Part shown: piece by piece, positions 61,486 to 64,000 of the stretch
Position numbering within the stretch: position 1 is the stretch's first letter
How the letters are laid out: each line of letters starts with the position of its first letter
From: Lutimaribacter degradans
GTDB lineage: Bacteria > Pseudomonadota > Alphaproteobacteria > Rhodobacterales > Rhodobacteraceae
Direction of reading: 5' to 3'
Length of the DNA: 64,000 bases
Assembly: GCF_023703375.1 (NCBI RefSeq)
Contig: NZ_JAMQGO010000013.1
Coordinates: forward strand, 28,076 to 92,075
The notes under the pieces: generated by a model
What the model was told of the DNA's origin: nothing
Seen by the model: only the letters and a program-made list of their open reading frames with translations
Database searches by the model: none
Made by a program: the position numbers and the translations under genes

Positions 61486-63600
61486 ATGACAACGTTCACG
61501 CTTGTTGGTACAGACACCAGCTTTCTGGGAAATGCTTTCTTTAACTATTTCGACGAAGTCGATCTTGAGATGATCTCAAGCAGCAGCACCCGGGCGGTCG
61601 CGACCAATCCCTCAACAGGCTATACTGTCACGCTCACCGGGACCGGCTTTCGCTTTGACAATGACGAACCGACCAGCGGTACGCTCACCGGTATCGAGAT
61701 CACGGACGGCGAGGGCCGTGTCCAAGGTTCTGTGTCCGATATAAGCTGGGGGCTTGTAGCCTTTGTGCAGGCGCTGGATGCGGTCAGCGCAGGTAACATG
61801 CGCCACTTGGCCCAAGTGTTCAGCAGCAGCGGAGCAATTACCTTTGAAGCGACGGCGAGCGGCGCAGGGCTGGATATGGACGAGTTGCTGAACGTACAGA
61901 TCGTGAACCAGCTGACCCAACCGATCACCATCAACGGGAGCAGTTTTAGCGATCTGCTGTTGGGCGGAAGCCGCAATGATATGATCCGTGGCGGCAGCCA
62001 GTACGATACTATTTATGCAGGCGATGGGGATGACACGGTTTACGGCGGTGACGGGCGCGATCTGGTCTACCTTAATCAAGGCAACGACGTATTCCATGAC
62101 AACGCCCAAGGCGGAGAGCACGGTCAGGACACGGTCTTTGCCGGCGTTGGGGATGATACGATCCAAGGCGGCAATGGCGATGATGTTTTCCATGGGGACA
62201 ATGGCAATGACCTGATCCATGGGCGTTTGGGCAATGACCTGATCTATGGCGGCAACCAATATGACACGGTGCATGCCGGGGGAGGCAACGATACTGTCGA
62301 GGGCGGTGACGGGCGCGATCTGATCTACCTTAATCAAGGCAACGACGTATTCCATGACAACGCCCAAGGCGGAGAGCATGGTCAAGACACGGTCTTTGCC
62401 GGCGTTGGGGATGATACGATCCAAGGCGGCAATGGCGATGATGTTTTCCATGGGGACAATGGCAATGACCTGATCCATGGGCGTTTGGGCAATGACCTGA
62501 TCTATGGCGGCAACCAATATGACACGGTGCATGCCGGGGGAGGCAACGATACTGTCGAGGGCGGCGCCGGGCGCGATCTGATCTACCTCAATCATGGAGA
62601 TGATGCCTTCCGTGGCACCGAACAGGGGGGCGAGCACGGTCAGGACACGGTCTTTGCCGGTTTTGGCAATGACACGATCTATGGCGGCGGCGGCAATGAC
62701 TTCTTTTACGGCCAAGCCGGAAATGACTTGATCTATGCCGGGCTGGGAGATGTGTCACTATACGGGGGCAATGGAGAAGACTCGCTCTTCGGCGAAACGG
62801 GTAATGATCTGATCCAGGGCGGCAACGGAAATGACAGTCTCTATGGGGACGCGGGCAATGACACGGTCCGCGGCGGTAATGGCCGCGACTTCATTACCCT
62901 CGATGATGGCGATGACGTGTTCCATGATGAGGCCCAAGAGGGGGCGCTTGGCCGGGATACGGTCTTTGCCGGAGAGGGCAACGATACAATCTGGGGCGGT
63001 GGCGGCGATGACTACTTTTCTGGCGGAGACGGCGCTGATGAAATCCATGGCGGCCTGGGCAATGACACCGTTTACGGGGATGGCGGGCAAGACCTCGTCT
63101 TCCTCAATGAAGGCGACGATTATTTCCATGATCATGATCCGACCCGGTATGGCGACGGCGAAGAAGAAGTTGATGCCAATGACACCGTGTATGGGGGGCG
63201 GGGCCAGGACACGATCGAGGGACGTGGCGGCAATGACAGCTTCTATGGAGGGGCAGGACACGACTGGATCTCGGGAGGGACAGGCAATGACATCCTCAGC
63301 GGCGGTGCCGGGCAGGACACGCTGGCCGGTGGCGAAGGTCGTGACAGCCTGAGCGGGGGACTCGGTGTGGATACATTTATCTTTACCGCCGCCGATGGAA
63401 AGACCGACCTTGTGACCGATTTTGAGATGGATACGGACAGCATCATTATGGACAGGCTTGACACCTCGGAGAGAACCACATTCAGCTATGACAGTGGCGC
63501 CAATGAGGTCACCATCTTTTATGGCGGTGATGCCATTGCCGTGTTGCAATCGACCGGCGATCTGTCTGGTTTTGACATTGACTATATTGCGATCTTGTAA
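61486..63600 (+). CDS. RTX calcium-binding repeat protein, probable type I secreted
   Basis: This 704-residue protein has an N-terminal domain of about 155 residues of unknown type (FTLVGTDTSFLGNAFFNYFD). A long array of RTX nonapeptides (GGxGxDxUx; about residues 160-620) follows, which folds into Ca2+-binding beta-rolls outside the cell. The last about 75 residues (TFIFTAADGKTDLVTDFEMD ... IDYIAIL) look like the C-terminal type I secretion signal. No classical signal peptide is present. The array includes two almost identical 86-residue units (about residues 186-357). The ATG at 61486 has AGGAAAAGCC upstream. No secretion ABC or HlyD genes are nearby. Function: surface or released protein, unknown target. 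Confidence 0.88.
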   Translation: MTTFTLVGTDTSFLGNAFFNYFDEVDLEMISSSSTRAVATNPSTGYTVTLTGTGFRFDNDEPTSGTLTGIEITDGEGRVQGSVSDISWGLVAFVQALDAVSAGNMRHLAQVFSSSGAITFEATASGAGLDMDELLNVQIVNQLTQPITINGSSFSDLLLGGSRNDMIRGGSQYDTIYAGDGDDTVYGGDGRDLVYLNQGNDVFHDNAQGGEHGQDTVFAGVGDDTIQGGNGDDVFHGDNGNDLIHGRLGNDLIYGGNQYDTVHAGGGNDTVEGGDGRDLIYLNQGNDVFHDNAQGGEHGQDTVFAGVGDDTIQGGNGDDVFHGDNGNDLIHGRLGNDLIYGGNQYDTVHAGGGNDTVEGGAGRDLIYLNHGDDAFRGTEQGGEHGQDTVFAGFGNDTIYGGGGNDFFYGQAGNDLIYAGLGDVSLYGGNGEDSLFGETGNDLIQGGNGNDSLYGDAGNDTVRGGNGRDFITLDDGDDVFHDEAQEGALGRDTVFAGEGNDTIWGGGGDDYFSGGDGADEIHGGLGNDTVYGDGGQDLVFLNEGDDYFHDHDPTRYGDGEEEVDANDTVYGGRGQDTIEGRGGNDSFYGGAGHDWISGGTGNDILSGGAGQDTLAGGEGRDSLSGGLGVDTFIFTAADGKTDLVTDFEMDTDSIIMDRLDTSERTTFSYDSGANEVTIFYGGDAIAVLQSTGDLSGFDIDYIAIL
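62044..62559 (+). repeat. Tandem 258-bp duplication inside the RTX gene
   Basis: The segment 62044-62301 is repeated directly as 62302-62559 with only a few mostly silent differences (for example CACGGTCAGG versus CATGGTCAAG). The unit is 86 codons, in frame. Such near-identity indicates a recent duplication by slippage or unequal recombination. Confidence 0.9.
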
Positions 63601-63626
63601 GATCAGCTTCTTTCTCCACAAACAGC

Positions 63627-63653
63627 AAAGGGCGCCCGCTGGGCACCCTTTCT
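63627..63653 (+). terminator. Rho-independent-like terminator after the RTX gene
   Basis: AAAGGGCGCCC (63627-63637) pairs with GGGCACCCTTT (63641-63651), one mismatch, around a GCT loop, with a short T-rich end. It lies 27 bp after the stop. Confidence 0.7.
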
Positions 63654-63828
63654 AATATCTGGAAACTGGACCTAGAAGAAGTCGACATCACCAGCGAGGG
63701 AGTTGTCGGACCAATCCTAACCGGTCTCTACAAGGGCAGAATGGCTGTCCCTTATTCCGAACACCGAAACGCTTGATTATATTGCCGGGTGGGCACGCTA
63801 TTGTATTCGCGTGTCCTAGGCTCAGGAC

Positions 63829-64000
63829 TCATAGCCAATAAATGACGAGCGCCGCGAGTGCGATGGCGGAGAGGAAGACCTTTGGGCATCTGTCGTATCG
63901 GGTCGCCAATCCTTGAGCCTGCCGAACATGATCTCGATGCGATTGCGCCGTTTGTAGCGTCGCTTGTCGTATTTCACGGGCGTCTTGCGCTGCTTTCGGC
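63829..64000 (-). pseudogene. IS5-family transposase, 3' end, frameshifted and cut by the window
   Basis: On the minus strand from the window edge the text reads KTPVKYDKRRYKRRNRIEIM then FGRLKD, the conserved Y-(2)-R-(3)-E region of IS5-type transposases with the catalytic Glu. The expected WRRVATRYDRC is then disrupted by a short deletion near 63911, which shifts the frame. The end ATRYDRCPKVFLSAIALAAL then VIYWL closes at TGA 63829-63831. The rest of the element is beyond the window. GAGTCCTGAGCCTAGG next to the stop may be the terminal repeat. Confidence 0.8.

Noticed and set aside
62044..62559. Repeated DNA that could be taken for a CRISPR-like array
   Set aside because: The repeats are in-frame RTX codons, have no unique spacers, and no cas gene is near.
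61612..62715. A 367-codon minus-strand frame with internal repeats
   Set aside because: It only mirrors the RTX repeats read on the wrong strand.

Overview
The window is high-GC, densely coding DNA with many 4-bp ATGA-type gene overlaps, several TRAP transporters, a soluble NAD-dependent formate dehydrogenase (fdsGBACD), a TakP-like 2-oxoacid TRAP receptor, a Mur-like manganese operator and an RTX protein. Together these suggest a chromosomal segment from an alphaproteobacterium, most likely Rhodobacterales (roseobacter-like). This assignment is inferred from gene content; no rRNA or other phylogenetic marker is present.

Region by region: 1-875 is the 3' part of an M20 amidohydrolase. 922-7858 is a LysR regulator followed by the molybdenum formate dehydrogenase operon fdsG-fdsB-fdsA-fdhD(fdsC)-fdsD. 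7985-9720 (minus) is a decayed TRAP operon with one nonsense codon in dctQ and two frameshifts plus one nonsense codon in dctM. 9820-14696 (minus) is an intact dctP-dctQ-dctM TRAP operon whose large permease carries a 324-residue coiled-coil extension. 15154-19095 is a Mn-type ABC transporter (sitABCD) behind a promoter with an embedded Mur-box-like palindrome. 19206-20869 pairs a bicupin protein with a flavin amine-oxidase-like protein. 20903-25127 (minus) is glpD-glpK-fbp, divergent from a glpR-type DeoR regulator (25382-26143).

26261-39167 (minus) is a large carboxylic-acid catabolic island: metallo-hydrolase, two acyl-CoA ligases, a TetR regulator, a complete Liv-type ABC importer, an enoyl-CoA hydratase and two acyl-CoA dehydrogenases. 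The substrate is not identifiable; an alicyclic, aromatic or dicarboxylic acid fits. 39812-45917 (minus) is a visibly less GC-rich accessory cluster with three different sulfotransferase-like proteins, one unrecognised 374-aa protein and a GT4-GT2 double glycosyltransferase. It is the best candidate here for an undescribed pathway (a sulfated surface glycan). 46409-49589 is a second TRAP system in which dctP converges on dctQM.

49986-57833 holds a DUF3137 membrane protein, a ModE-like regulator and modABC with a perfect 24-bp inverted repeat, a P-type cation ATPase and an SDR dehydrogenase. ModABC would supply the molybdate that the formate dehydrogenase needs. 58410-60489 is a secreted VWA protein with a small exported PGD(T/A)F-repeat protein. 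60547-64000 is a scarred region: a truncated tyrosine recombinase, an internally deleted IS481 transposase, a large RTX protein with a recent 258-bp tandem duplication, and the 3' end of a broken IS5-type transposase running off the window. I saw no tRNA, rRNA or CRISPR array.
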